Shown here: in pieces, positions 40,496 through 49,147 of the stretch | How positions within the stretch are numbered: position 1 is the first letter of the stretch | Layout: every line of letters starts with the position of its first letter | NCBI GenBank assembly: GCA_964428895.1 | Contig: CAYRZU010000006.1 | Coordinates: 9,314 to 73,313 of the forward strand | Direction of reading: 5' to 3' | Source of the DNA: HyVt-337 sp964428895 | GTDB lineage: Bacteria > Planctomycetota > Phycisphaerae > SM23-33 | Length of the DNA stretch: 64,000 nt | Made by a program: the position numbers and the translations under genes | Notes under the pieces: generated by a model | What the model was told of the DNA's origin: nothing | Seen by the model: only the letters and a program-made list of their open reading frames with translations | The model's database searches: none

Positions 40496-41944
40496 CTACA
40501 TCTCCTTCAAGGCCGCGACGAGGTCGGTGAGCATTTGCTTGCCGTCGCCGAAGAGCATCATGGTCTTGTCGTCGTAGAACAGGTCGTTGTCGATGCCGGC
40601 GAATCCGGGCGAGAGGCTTCGCTTGATGATCATGACGGTTCGGGACTTGTCGACGTCCAGAATCGGCATGCCGGCGATGGGGCTCTCCGGGTCGGTCCGG
40701 GCGGCGGGGTTGATCACGTCGTTGGCGCCGATGGTCAGCACCACGTCGGTGTTCTCGAACTCGGGGTTGATGGTATCGAGGTCGCACAGTTGCTCGTAGG
40801 GTACGTCGGCTTCGGCGAGCAGCACGTTCATATGTCCCGGCATGCGGCCGGCCACGGGGTGGATGCCGTACTTAACGTCCACGCCTTGGGATTCCAGCAA
40901 GTCGGCAAGTTCCTTCAGAATGTGCTGGGCCTGGGCGACCGCCAAGCCATAACCGGGCACGAAGACGACCGACTGGGCGTTGGAAAGCACCATGGCGCCA
41001 TCCTCGCCGGTGTAGCGCTTGACCGATTGCTGTCGCTCCTTGTCGATGTCGGCCACCTTTGACCCGACGGCCGCGAACAGGACATTCGCCAACGAACGGT
41101 TCATGGCCTGGCACATCAGCCGGGTGAGCACAATGCCGCTGGCGCCCACCAACGATCCGGCGATGATCAGCCCGGGGTTGCCGAGCACGAAGCCCGTCGC
41201 ACACGCGGCCAGGCCGGAATAGCTGTTCAGCAAGCTGATCACGACGGGCATGTCAGCCCCGCCGATGGGGACAACGAACATCACGCCGAAGGCCGCACTG
41301 GCCAGGGCGAGGGGGATGATGAATCCCCAATAGTCGGGGAAGTATCCCCAGATGACGATCAAGGCAACGCACGCGGCTAGCACGCCGAAGTTGGCGATCT
41401 TTTGCAGGGGGAAGGTCAGGGGCTTGCCGGAGATGACGAACTCCTGCAGCTTCGCGAAGGCGATGATCGACCCGGTGAAAGTTATCCAACCGATCAACGT
41501 GCTAATGCCGGCCGTCACCGCGAGGGTCGATCCATCCTCGCTGCCGTCTCGCATGACGACGGCGAAGACGACCAGGCCCGAGGCCAGGCCGCCGAAGCCG
41601 TTGAACATGGCGACCATCTGGGGCATGCCGGTCATCTTGACCGTCAGGGCCAGGAAGGCGCCGATCGCCGAGCCGATCACGCCGCCGATGATGATGTAGA
41701 CCCATCCGGTCGTCGTGATGGCCGACACCGTCTTGCCGGTATCGATCGTGACGCCCGTCTTGAGGACGTCCTCGATCATCTCGGGCTTCTGGGCCAGGAG
41801 CGTGGCAAGGATGGCGATCAGCATGCCGATGGCGCCGACGAAGTTGCCGCGGCGGGCGGTCTTGGGCGAGGCCATCGCCTTGAGGGCGAACACAAACAGC
41901 ACGGCCGCGATAACATATGCGTAGATCGTGATCTCTTGACTCAT
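40496..41944 (-). CDS. pntB: NAD(P) transhydrogenase subunit beta
   Basis: A 482-residue membrane subunit of proton-translocating transhydrogenase, which transfers hydride from NADH to NADP at the expense of the proton gradient. About nine membrane helices occupy residues 1-270; the C-terminal dIII domain binds NADP, with VFVPGYGLAVAQAQH near residue 330 and the AGRMPGHMNVLLAEADVPY segment near residue 370. It is the last gene of pntAA-pntAB-pntB, 5 bases after pntAB, and is followed by a strong hairpin terminator. Confidence 0.96.
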   Translation of the reverse strand: MSQEITIYAYVIAAVLFVFALKAMASPKTARRGNFVGAIGMLIAILATLLAQKPEMIEDVLKTGVTIDTGKTVSAITTTGWVYIIIGGVIGSAIGAFLALTVKMTGMPQMVAMFNGFGGLASGLVVFAVVMRDGSEDGSTLAVTAGISTLIGWITFTGSIIAFAKLQEFVISGKPLTFPLQKIANFGVLAACVALIVIWGYFPDYWGFIIPLALASAAFGVMFVVPIGGADMPVVISLLNSYSGLAACATGFVLGNPGLIIAGSLVGASGIVLTRLMCQAMNRSLANVLFAAVGSKVADIDKERQQSVKRYTGEDGAMVLSNAQSVVFVPGYGLAVAQAQHILKELADLLESQGVDVKYGIHPVAGRMPGHMNVLLAEADVPYEQLCDLDTINPEFENTDVVLTIGANDVINPAARTDPESPIAGMPILDVDKSRTVMIIKRSLSPGFAGIDNDLFYDDKTMMLFGDGKQMLTDLVAALKEM

Positions 41945-41949
41945 CGCGG

Positions 41950-42231
41950 CTACCTCTTCTTCTTGAACATCTTGAGCATGCGGTCGGTGACGAGATAGCC
42001 GCCGACGACGTTGATCATCGCCGCGGACACGGCCAGGATGCCGAAGAACCCGCCCAGCCAGCCGCCAGCCCCGGCGGCCAGCAACGCGCCGATGATGGTG
42101 ATGCCGCTAATGGCGTTCGAGCCGCTCATCAACGGCGTGTGCAGCTGCGTGGGCACCTTGGTGATCACTTCCAGGCCCAGCAGCATCGCCAAGACGAAGA
42201 TGGTGATGGCAATCGCAATGGGGAGCACCAT
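41950..42231 (-). CDS. pntAB: NAD(P) transhydrogenase subunit alpha, membrane part
   Basis: A 93-residue protein with three hydrophobic segments, the usual size of the separate membrane part of the alpha subunit (dII). It contains TPLMSGSNAISGI near residue 33, the conserved segment of this subunit. It lies 3 bases after pntAA and 5 bases before pntB. Confidence 0.93.
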   Translation of the reverse strand: MVLPIAIAITIFVLAMLLGLEVITKVPTQLHTPLMSGSNAISGITIIGALLAAGAGGWLGGFFGILAVSAAMINVVGGYLVTDRMLKMFKKKR

Positions 42232-42234
42232 GGT

Positions 42235-43371
42235 CTATTCCTTAACTCCGAGTGCCTTCAAGGCCGCCGGATGCACGACGGATCCGTCGCGGCAAACCAG
42301 CGTGCCTTGGATGACTTCGTTTTCGAGATCGACATTGAGCCCGCCGTCTTCGCCCGTCAGTTCCGCCAGGAACGTCGCCACGTTGCGGCTGAACATTTCC
42401 GAAGCGTTGATGGGCACGTCGGCGGGTAGGTTGGTCGGGGCGAGAATCGTCACCCCCTTGTGCTCGACGGTATCGTTGGCCCGGCTGAGCGTGCAGTTGC
42501 CGCCGCCGGCCGCGGCCAGGTCCACAATCACCGACCCGCCGGCCATGGAGTCGACCATCGCTTCGGTAATCAGGATCGGCGCGGGCTTACCCGGAATCAT
42601 GGCGGTCGAAACGATCAGGTCGGCCTTGGCCACGTGGGGGGCCAGGATCTCCTGCTCGTGCTTGTAGAAGTCTTCACCCAGATCAGTGGCGTAGCCGCCG
42701 GAGTCTTCAGCGTGGTGGCCGGCTTCGAGCTGGATGAAGGTAGCGCCGAGGCTTTCGGCCTGTTCGGCCACGGCCGGTCGGGTATCGACGGCTGAAACGC
42801 GACAGCCGAGCCGCTTGGCGGTGGCGATCGCCTGCAGACCGGCCACGCCGGCGCCGATGATCATCGCATTGGCCGGTTTGATCGTACCGGCGGCCGTCAT
42901 GAGCATGGGCGTCATGCGGGCCAGGGCGTCGGCCGCCAGCAGGACGGCCTTGTAGCCGGCAATGGTGGCCATGCTGGATAGCACATCCATGGACTGGGCC
43001 CGGGTAATGCGGGGCATGGCGTCCAGGGCAAAGGCCGTCACGCCTTGGGTCGCCAGCGCCTGGGCCAGCGCGCCGTCGGTGGCCGGCCGAAGCAGGCAAA
43101 CCAACGCCGATCCGCTCTGCAGAGCGGCCGTTTCCTCCGACGTCGGCGGGTTGACCTTGACCAGCAGGTCGGCCTGCTCGGCCACGGCCGTTGCGCCGGA
43201 CAGGACGGTGGCCCCGGCGTCGGTGTAGGCGGCGTCGCTGAAGTGGGCGGCCGAGCCGAGCCCGGCCTGGACCAGCACCTCATGGTCGCGCGCCAGCCGG
43301 CGAACGGTTTCCGGAACGATACCCGCACGCGTCTCGCCGGGCGCGGTCTCACGCAGGACACCTATCTTCAT
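42235..43371 (-). CDS. pntAA: NAD(P) transhydrogenase subunit alpha, soluble NAD-binding part
   Basis: A 378-residue subunit that binds NAD(H), related to alanine dehydrogenase. The N-terminus MKIGVLRETAPGETR is typical, and the Rossmann motif GAGVAGLQAIATAKRLG lies near residue 172, followed by VSAVDTRPAV. AGGAG lies about 9 bases before the ATG at 43371, which excludes the longer frame to 43419. It is the first gene of the three-gene operon. Confidence 0.95.
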   Translation of the reverse strand: MKIGVLRETAPGETRAGIVPETVRRLARDHEVLVQAGLGSAAHFSDAAYTDAGATVLSGATAVAEQADLLVKVNPPTSEETAALQSGSALVCLLRPATDGALAQALATQGVTAFALDAMPRITRAQSMDVLSSMATIAGYKAVLLAADALARMTPMLMTAAGTIKPANAMIIGAGVAGLQAIATAKRLGCRVSAVDTRPAVAEQAESLGATFIQLEAGHHAEDSGGYATDLGEDFYKHEQEILAPHVAKADLIVSTAMIPGKPAPILITEAMVDSMAGGSVIVDLAAAGGGNCTLSRANDTVEHKGVTILAPTNLPADVPINASEMFSRNVATFLAELTGEDGGLNVDLENEVIQGTLVCRDGSVVHPAALKALGVKE

Positions 43372-43557
43372 CGTGCTGGGCTCCTGTTGCAGTAGCGGCG
43401 ACATGCCTCGATGACGCAAAGGTCAGAAAATTCCGCCGCAAGGGAAGGCGTCAATGTACCGAGGGCGCTGGGACCGAACAAGGCCAAAAGGGCCCTTCCG
43501 CCCGCCGGCGCCCTAGCGACCGGGCCCCGCCATTTGGCTCTGTTTGAGGTCGGGAGC

Positions 43558-43585
43558 TTGGGTTTTGGTAAGTCGGGTCTACAAT
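43558..43585 (+). promoter_or_regulatory. Candidate sigma70-type promoter of the PEP-CTERM gene
   Basis: TTGGGT, 16 bases, TACAAT, about 95 bases before the ATG at 43682. Confidence 0.45.
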
Positions 43586-43681
43586 AGGACGTGCGAGAAC
43601 CGTACGCGCGGCATGACAAACGCCGTTAGCAGACCGTCCAGGGGTTGTGTGAACAGCAACCGGCAGGGAAGGGAAACCGTA

Positions 43682-44752
43682 ATGATCCATCCGCACAGGC
43701 TGTGGCTTCCGTCCGTCCTGATCGTCGCTTTGATCGTGGCCCAAGTGGCCCTGGGCGGCGACGTCTTCAACATGGGCCCGGGCCTGACCAGTCTGGAGAC
43801 CGTCACCGTTGGGAATCCCGGCAATGCCAACGACAATGAGTCCCCTCGTGACTCCGGGGCCGTGGACTATGTCTACGACATCGGCACGTACGAAGTGACC
43901 GCCGCTCAGTACACCGAATTCCTCAACGCCGTGGGGGCCACGGACACCTACGGCCTGTACAACGACTACATGACCACCGGCTCTTACGGGTGTGGGATTC
44001 AGCGCGCCGGCAGCGCCGGCAGCTACACTTACTCCGTGGCCTCCGACTGGGCCAACCGCCCGGTCAACGCCGTCAGTTGGGGCGATGCGGTTCGGTTCGC
44101 CAATTGGCTGCACAACGGTCAGCCCACCGGCGGGCAGAATCCGTCCACAACTGAGGATGGCTCGTACTTGCTCAACGGCGCGATGACCGACACGGAACTG
44201 ATGGCCGTGACGCGCAAGGCCTCGGCCACGTGGGTCCTGCCCAGTGAGGATGAATGGTACAAGGCCGCCTACTACAACGGCAGCACTGGCAGCTACGTCG
44301 ACTACGCCACCGGCAGCGATGCGGCCCCCAGTAACGGTCTGATCGACCCCGACCCCGGCAACAACGCCAACTATCACGATGGCAGCGACTACACGACCGG
44401 CTCTCCTTACTACCGGACCGAAGTCGGCGAGTTCGAGAACTCCGACAGCTACTATGGCACCTTCGACCAGGCCGGCAATGTCACCGAATGGTTCGAGACG
44501 GAGTGTTCGCCCACCACCCGCGGGTTCCGTGGTGGCGCATGGGGATACGCTGGCGTCGGAGGGGTGTGGGATCTCAAGTCCGACCGCCGAATCAACGTGG
44601 CCCCGAGCACCGAGAACTTCTACTCCGGTCGGGTCGGTTTCCGCGTGGCTGAGGTGGTTCCCGAGCCGGCGACGATGGGTCTGTTGGCGCTGGGTGGCCT
44701 GGCCGTGCTGCGACGCCGTCGCCGCGGGCCGTTGGATCGCCGCCACATCTAG
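43682..44752 (+). CDS. PEP-CTERM anchored protein with FGE/SUMF1 fold
   Basis: A 356-residue exported protein. A signal peptide (residues about 1-25) is followed by a formylglycine-generating-enzyme/SUMF1-type fold: YEVTAAQYTEFLNAVG, RPVNAVSWGDAVRFANWL, WVLPSEDEWYKAAYY, GNVTEWFET and RGFRGGAW occur in the usual order. The C-terminus is a PEP-CTERM sorting signal: VPEPAT, a hydrophobic helix and an Arg cluster. The paired catalytic Cys of true FGE that follow RGGSW are absent here (the segment has no Cys), so it is probably a binding or structural FGE-fold protein and not the maturase of the two sulfatases. It would be cleaved by an exosortase and displayed at the surface. Confidence 0.9.
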   Translation: MIHPHRLWLPSVLIVALIVAQVALGGDVFNMGPGLTSLETVTVGNPGNANDNESPRDSGAVDYVYDIGTYEVTAAQYTEFLNAVGATDTYGLYNDYMTTGSYGCGIQRAGSAGSYTYSVASDWANRPVNAVSWGDAVRFANWLHNGQPTGGQNPSTTEDGSYLLNGAMTDTELMAVTRKASATWVLPSEDEWYKAAYYNGSTGSYVDYATGSDAAPSNGLIDPDPGNNANYHDGSDYTTGSPYYRTEVGEFENSDSYYGTFDQAGNVTEWFETECSPTTRGFRGGAWGYAGVGGVWDLKSDRRINVAPSTENFYSGRVGFRVAEVVPEPATMGLLALGGLAVLRRRRRGPLDRRHI

Positions 44753-44762
44753 GGCCCGGCGC

Positions 44763-45542
44763 TCAGGTGGCCGGAGTCGTTAGGCCCAGCCGACCCATGA
44801 CCTGTTGCAGGTCGGACCACACCTTGCCGCGCGTCTCGGCCGTGTACTGGCGGAGCACGTAGGCGGGGTGGAAGGTGGGCATGACCGCAATGCCTTCCAG
44901 CCCCTCGCCCAGGTCGGGCAGGTTCTGGAAGTTGCCCCGCAGCTTGGTGATGCCGGTCCGGGTCTTCAGCAGCCCTTGCGTGGCCGGGTTGCCGAGCGTG
45001 ACGATCACCTCCGGGGCGATAATCTGCAACTGGCGGATCAGATAGCCCCAGCAGGCCTGGACTTCCTCGGGGGCCGGCGCCCGGTTGCCGGGCGGGCGAC
45101 ACTTGACCATGTTACAGATAAACACCTGCTGGCGATCCAGCCCCATGGCCGTGATCATCTTGGCCAGCAGTTCGCCCGCTCGCCCCACGAAGGGCCGTCC
45201 GGACGCGTCCTCATCGGCCCCGGGGCCTTCTCCCACGAACACCAGGCGGGCCGCGGCGTCGCCTTCGCCGAAGACAGTGTTGGCCCGTCCCTTGTGCAGC
45301 TCGCACTTTCTGCAGGGCTTGACCTCCTGGGCGTCGATCTCACCCAAAGCGGCGGCCTTTTCCTCGGGACTCATCGAACTGCCGATGGATATTGCTGCTG
45401 CGGCAGTTGCCGCCGGAGCGATCTCCGGCAGATCGGCCTCGCGCGCGGGAACAAAGTCGGCGCCGAACAGTTGCTCAATCGCCAACAACTGCTTGGCCGC
45501 TCGGGTCAGCTCGCCGTGGATGTTGTCAGGTGCGTCACTCAT
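44763..45542 (-). CDS. Type 4 (family 4) uracil-DNA glycosylase
   Basis: A 259-residue iron-sulfur uracil-DNA glycosylase, which removes uracil from DNA in base-excision repair. The four cluster Cys are C77, C80, C148 and C164, in CRKC, CNMVKC and QACWG. The active-site stretch VFVGEGPGADED (residues 101-112) and the late PTFHPAYVLR segment are present. The first 70 residues are an Ala/Pro-rich extension common in bacterial members. The ATG at 45542 was chosen because the conserved part begins soon after; the open frame extends further without a good start. It ends 10 bases from the convergent PEP-CTERM gene and is 41 bases from mtaB, with which it may share a transcript. Confidence 0.93.
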   Translation of the reverse strand: MSDAPDNIHGELTRAAKQLLAIEQLFGADFVPAREADLPEIAPAATAAAAISIGSSMSPEEKAAALGEIDAQEVKPCRKCELHKGRANTVFGEGDAAARLVFVGEGPGADEDASGRPFVGRAGELLAKMITAMGLDRQQVFICNMVKCRPPGNRAPAPEEVQACWGYLIRQLQIIAPEVIVTLGNPATQGLLKTRTGITKLRGNFQNLPDLGEGLEGIAVMPTFHPAYVLRQYTAETRGKVWSDLQQVMGRLGLTTPAT

Positions 45543-45583
45543 GTCGGCCGGATTGTACGGGCGGCGGCGCAGACCGACAAGGA

Positions 45584-47032
45584 CTAGAGAACAGCGCTTC
45601 CCGTCAGGCCGTCTGGGGTGACCGCGTCGATGTGGAAGCGGGCGACTTGGCCGGTTAGGGCGCCGGGGTTGGCATCGGTCGGGGGGGCGAAGAAGACGGT
45701 CAGGTAGCGGTCGGTCATGGCTTGGCGGTCGGCGGCGCCGGAGCGGGGCGATTCGATGAGGCCTTCCATGGTTTGGCCCAGGAACTGTTGGCGATAGTCG
45801 TCGGCGAGCTGAGCTTCCAGTTCCGCCAATTGGACCATTCGGCCTTTGACGACCGGCGGGGGTGGGCATTGGTCCCGGAAGTCCCAGGCGGCGGTTCCTT
45901 CTATGGCGCTGAAGGGGAAGGCGTGGATCTTGGCGAATCCGGCGGCCCGGGCGAGGTCCATGGTGGCGGCGAAGTCGTCGTCGGTCTCGCCCGGGAAGCC
46001 CACGATGATGTCGGTGGTCAGGGCCGGCCGATCGAGCGTGGATCGGAGGCGGTCGGCCGTTCGTCGGAAATCGTCGGCTGCGTATTGGCGGTTCATTCGC
46101 TTTAAGACGACGTCCGAGCCGCTCTGGAGAGGCAGGTGGAAGTGGGGGGCCACGGCCGGCGAATCAACGCAGACGGCCAGCAGCTGGTCGCTCAGGTCGG
46201 CCGGTTCCAGGCTGGACAGGCGTACGCGCCACAGGCCGTCCAATGCAGCGATTCGGCCCAGCAGATCGGGCAGAAGACTGGGCCCGCCGGCCCGGCGGCG
46301 GATAGCGGTTCTCTTTCCGTAAGCGCCTAGGAACACGCCACATAGGACGATCTCCTTGTGGCCGTTCTCGATCAGTGAGCGGCACTCGTCGGCGACTAGG
46401 TCTGCCGGCCGCCATGAGACTCGGGGCCGCGTGAACGGTACAATACAGTACGTGCAGAATGCGTCGCAGCCATCCTGGACCTTCACGAACGCCCGCTGGT
46501 GGCCACCGAAGCGCTCAATTGGCTCGAAATATTCGCCCGCTCCCTCGCGTTTGGCCGCACTGGCGCGGCGCTGCTTGATTGTCTGAGGGGAGATTTCGTA
46601 GGTGTTGTTAATGTCTTTACTTACAGTTTCTTTCGCCTCAGAATTCGCGGATCTGTTCAGTTGACACACAAACCGGGCAATCTGAGACGATAAATCACTG
46701 TGATTACCTAAGATACATTGTTTTTCGTCCGAAGTTCCAAGCTCGTCGAGCAAGCGGGCCAGGCGCTTGGCGTCGTAGTCGCTGTAGCAGCCGACGACCA
46801 GGACGGCCGGCGTTGTCTCCGCTCGAGTGGCGTTCCGAACGGCCCGACGAATGGCCTGGCGGCTCTTGGCCATGGCGGTGGCGGTGACGCAGCAGGTGTT
46901 GATGACGACCAGGTTGGCGTCGGCGTCCCCGGCCGTCCGGACCAGCCCGGCGCGGGCCAGCGTTTGGGCCAGGGCGGCGCCGTCGTACTGGTTGACCTTG
47001 CATCCGAGGGTTGTCAGCGAGAACCGAATCAT
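45584..47032 (-). CDS. mtaB: tRNA (t6A37) methylthiotransferase MtaB
   Basis: A 482-residue radical-SAM enzyme that converts t6A to ms2t6A at tRNA position 37. The N-terminal auxiliary cluster Cys are C11 (TLGCKVNQ), C47 or C48 (NTCCVT) and C82 (GCY), and the radical-SAM cluster is C189, C193 and C196 (GCDAFCTYC). A TRAM-like C-terminal region follows. Residues about 99-149 are encoded by a markedly AT-richer stretch (46586-46735) than the rest of the gene, at a variable loop between the two domains. A promoter (ATGACA, 18 bases, TATAAT) lies upstream. The gene is divergent from pilM. Confidence 0.93.
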   Translation of the reverse strand: MIRFSLTTLGCKVNQYDGAALAQTLARAGLVRTAGDADANLVVINTCCVTATAMAKSRQAIRRAVRNATRAETTPAVLVVGCYSDYDAKRLARLLDELGTSDEKQCILGNHSDLSSQIARFVCQLNRSANSEAKETVSKDINNTYEISPQTIKQRRASAAKREGAGEYFEPIERFGGHQRAFVKVQDGCDAFCTYCIVPFTRPRVSWRPADLVADECRSLIENGHKEIVLCGVFLGAYGKRTAIRRRAGGPSLLPDLLGRIAALDGLWRVRLSSLEPADLSDQLLAVCVDSPAVAPHFHLPLQSGSDVVLKRMNRQYAADDFRRTADRLRSTLDRPALTTDIIVGFPGETDDDFAATMDLARAAGFAKIHAFPFSAIEGTAAWDFRDQCPPPPVVKGRMVQLAELEAQLADDYRQQFLGQTMEGLIESPRSGAADRQAMTDRYLTVFFAPPTDANPGALTGQVARFHIDAVTPDGLTGSAVL

Positions 47033-47110
47033 GGTGTTGGCGCTTTGGCCGGGGCGGAAGGCATTGCGGAAAAAGTGTATAGGGCTTTCTATCTCAGGGC
47101 CGAATACATA

Positions 47111-47140
47111 ATTATACTAATGGCGCCGGTGGATTGTCAT
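47111..47140 (-). promoter_or_regulatory. Sigma70-type promoter of mtaB
   Basis: On the minus strand ATGACA (5 of 6), 18 bases and a perfect TATAAT. The predicted leader is about 70 bases. The divergent pilM gene starts 94 bases away on the other side. Confidence 0.55.
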
Positions 47141-47233
47141 GCGGACAACTCGCCGGGCCGTGAGCCTGTGGACACCGTTAGCAGGCGGCGGCGCCTGGAG
47201 TAGACCTCCGGGTGCTGACGCCGAGGAAGGGCT

Positions 47234-49108
47234 ATGGCCAGAGTCAAGACCGTCTGGGGTATCGACATCGGCCAATGCGCCTTGAAGGCGATCAAGCTCG
47301 CGGACTTCGAGGAAGTCGTCGAGGTCGTCGATTTCGAAGTCATCGAGCATCCGGAGATCCTCTCCCAGCCGGACGTCGACAAGCCGCTGTTGATCCGTCA
47401 ATCCCTGGAGCAATTCCTCTCGGCCCACGAGACGCGCGGCTCGACCATCGTGTTGAGCGTGCCCGGCCAGAGCAGCTTCACCCGATTCTTCAAGCCGCCC
47501 CCGGTTGACGCCAAGGAACTGCCCCGCATCGTTCAATACGAAGCGGCCCAGCAGATTCCGTTCCCGGTCGACGAGGTGATCTGGCGGTGGCAGGCCTTCA
47601 TTAACGAAGACTCGCCCGACCTGGAGGTCGGCATCTTCGCGATGAAGCGTCAGGACATCAACGAGATGTTGGCCCACCTGGAAGATGTGGGCCTTCACGC
47701 CGATATCGTGCAGGTGGCGCCGCTGAGCCTCTATAACTTCGTCACCTACGACGATCAGGCTGCCACCGACGGGGCCACCCTCATTGCCGACATCGGCGCC
47801 GACAAGACGGACCTGGTGGTCGTCGACGGGTCGAGCATTTGGACGCGAACGATCCAAATCGGCGGCAACAACTTCACCGAAGCCCTGGGTCGAGCGTTCA
47901 AGCTGTCCTTCGCCAAGGCTGAAAAGCTCAAACGAACCGCCGCCACCAGCAAGTACGCTCGTCAGGTGTTCCAGGCGATGCGGCCGGTGTTCGCCGACCT
48001 GGTCCAGGAAATGCAGCGGTCGGTGGGCTACTACATCTCCCTGCATCGCGACAGCCGATTCCAGCGCTTGGTGGGCTTGGGCAACGGGTTCCGCCTGCCG
48101 GGCCTGCAGAAGTTCCTGGAACAGAACCTCAATATTCCGGTGGCCCGTCTGGACCACTTCAACAACGTCTCCTGCGCCGAGCACGTCAACGTGCCGCAGT
48201 TTGAGGAGACCTCGCTGTCGTTCGGCGTGGCGTACGGCCTGGCGTTGCAGGCGATTCGCCCCATGCGGGTGGAGACCAACCTCCTGCCCAGCGAGATCGC
48301 GCGTCGGCGGGTGTGGTCCAAGAAGACCCCGTGGTTTGTCGGCGCCGCGGTCGCACTGATTCTGGCAATCGCGTGTCCGACCGTCCGGGCGTTCCTGGAC
48401 AGTCAAGCCATGCCGGATATGGAAAAGAACCCGTCGGTGCTCCGGGAGGCCCGCCGGATCAAGTCCAAGCTGGAGAACATCCAGCGGCGTTACAAGCAAT
48501 TGCAGGGCGCCGGCACGACCGAGCATCAGCGCATCAACGACTACAAAGCCATGTACGGCTACCACGACTTCTGGCCTTCGGTCCAGTCCATGGTGGCCCA
48601 ATCGCTCAAGAGCATCACCGGCGAGGCCCAGGGCTTGCTGGGCGGCTACATTACCGCCGACGATTTCGCGCAGCGCATGGCCATCACCGCCAAGCTCAAG
48701 GACACCCCCCGGGCCGAACGGGAGATGGTGCTGGTGGAGGGCATGGCCAGCATCTACTCCAGTGATCTGCGCCGGGAGCTGACCGGCGGGGCCGCCGCGG
48801 CGGTGGACCCCAACAAGCCGGGCGTGCGCGGGTTCATTGTCATGGTGACCGGTCGAACGCCCTTGCCGCTTGAAGAGACCATCAAGCGGCTGGAGTCGCT
48901 TCGGTTCAACGCCGAGGAAATGGCCAAGGCGTTCCCGTCGCTATCGGTGCTGCAGTGCAAGGTGGACCATCAGGCCGGCGCCGCACCGTCTGAAGGGGCG
49001 CCCAACCAGCCCGACCCGATGTTCCCGGACGAAGATACCGCTACCGACACGCGGTTTACGGTGACGTGGCTGATTACGATTGACGGTGACGGCTTGTCGG
49101 ACGATTAG
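47234..49108 (+). CDS. pilM: PilM-like pilus assembly ATPase-fold protein fused to a membrane-anchored PilN-like part
   Basis: A 624-residue protein. Residues 1-360 are PilM, an actin-like fold that binds ATP and the PilN tail in type IV pilus assembly: GIDIGQCALKAIKL at the start, VQYEAAQQIPFPVDEVIW near residue 98, LIADIGADKTDLVVVDG near residue 185 and GLGNGFRLPGLQKFL near residue 280. Usual PilM is about 350 residues; here a membrane helix (residues about 372-392, WFVGAAVALILAIA), a coiled coil and a globular C-terminus follow, the layout of PilN. The cluster order (PilM/N, two membrane proteins, secretin) supports this reading. It begins a four-gene operon. Confidence 0.85.
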   Translation: MARVKTVWGIDIGQCALKAIKLADFEEVVEVVDFEVIEHPEILSQPDVDKPLLIRQSLEQFLSAHETRGSTIVLSVPGQSSFTRFFKPPPVDAKELPRIVQYEAAQQIPFPVDEVIWRWQAFINEDSPDLEVGIFAMKRQDINEMLAHLEDVGLHADIVQVAPLSLYNFVTYDDQAATDGATLIADIGADKTDLVVVDGSSIWTRTIQIGGNNFTEALGRAFKLSFAKAEKLKRTAATSKYARQVFQAMRPVFADLVQEMQRSVGYYISLHRDSRFQRLVGLGNGFRLPGLQKFLEQNLNIPVARLDHFNNVSCAEHVNVPQFEETSLSFGVAYGLALQAIRPMRVETNLLPSEIARRRVWSKKTPWFVGAAVALILAIACPTVRAFLDSQAMPDMEKNPSVLREARRIKSKLENIQRRYKQLQGAGTTEHQRINDYKAMYGYHDFWPSVQSMVAQSLKSITGEAQGLLGGYITADDFAQRMAITAKLKDTPRAEREMVLVEGMASIYSSDLRRELTGGAAAAVDPNKPGVRGFIVMVTGRTPLPLEETIKRLESLRFNAEEMAKAFPSLSVLQCKVDHQAGAAPSEGAPNQPDPMFPDEDTATDTRFTVTWLITIDGDGLSDD

Positions 49109-49147
49109 ACCGATCCGATCAAGCCGGAACGGCAGGAGCACAACGGC

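Noticed and set aside
43451..44746. A 431-residue minus-strand open frame opposite the PEP-CTERM gene
   Set aside because: The sense strand encodes a clear signal peptide, FGE fold and PEP-CTERM signal; the antisense frame has no recognisable domain.
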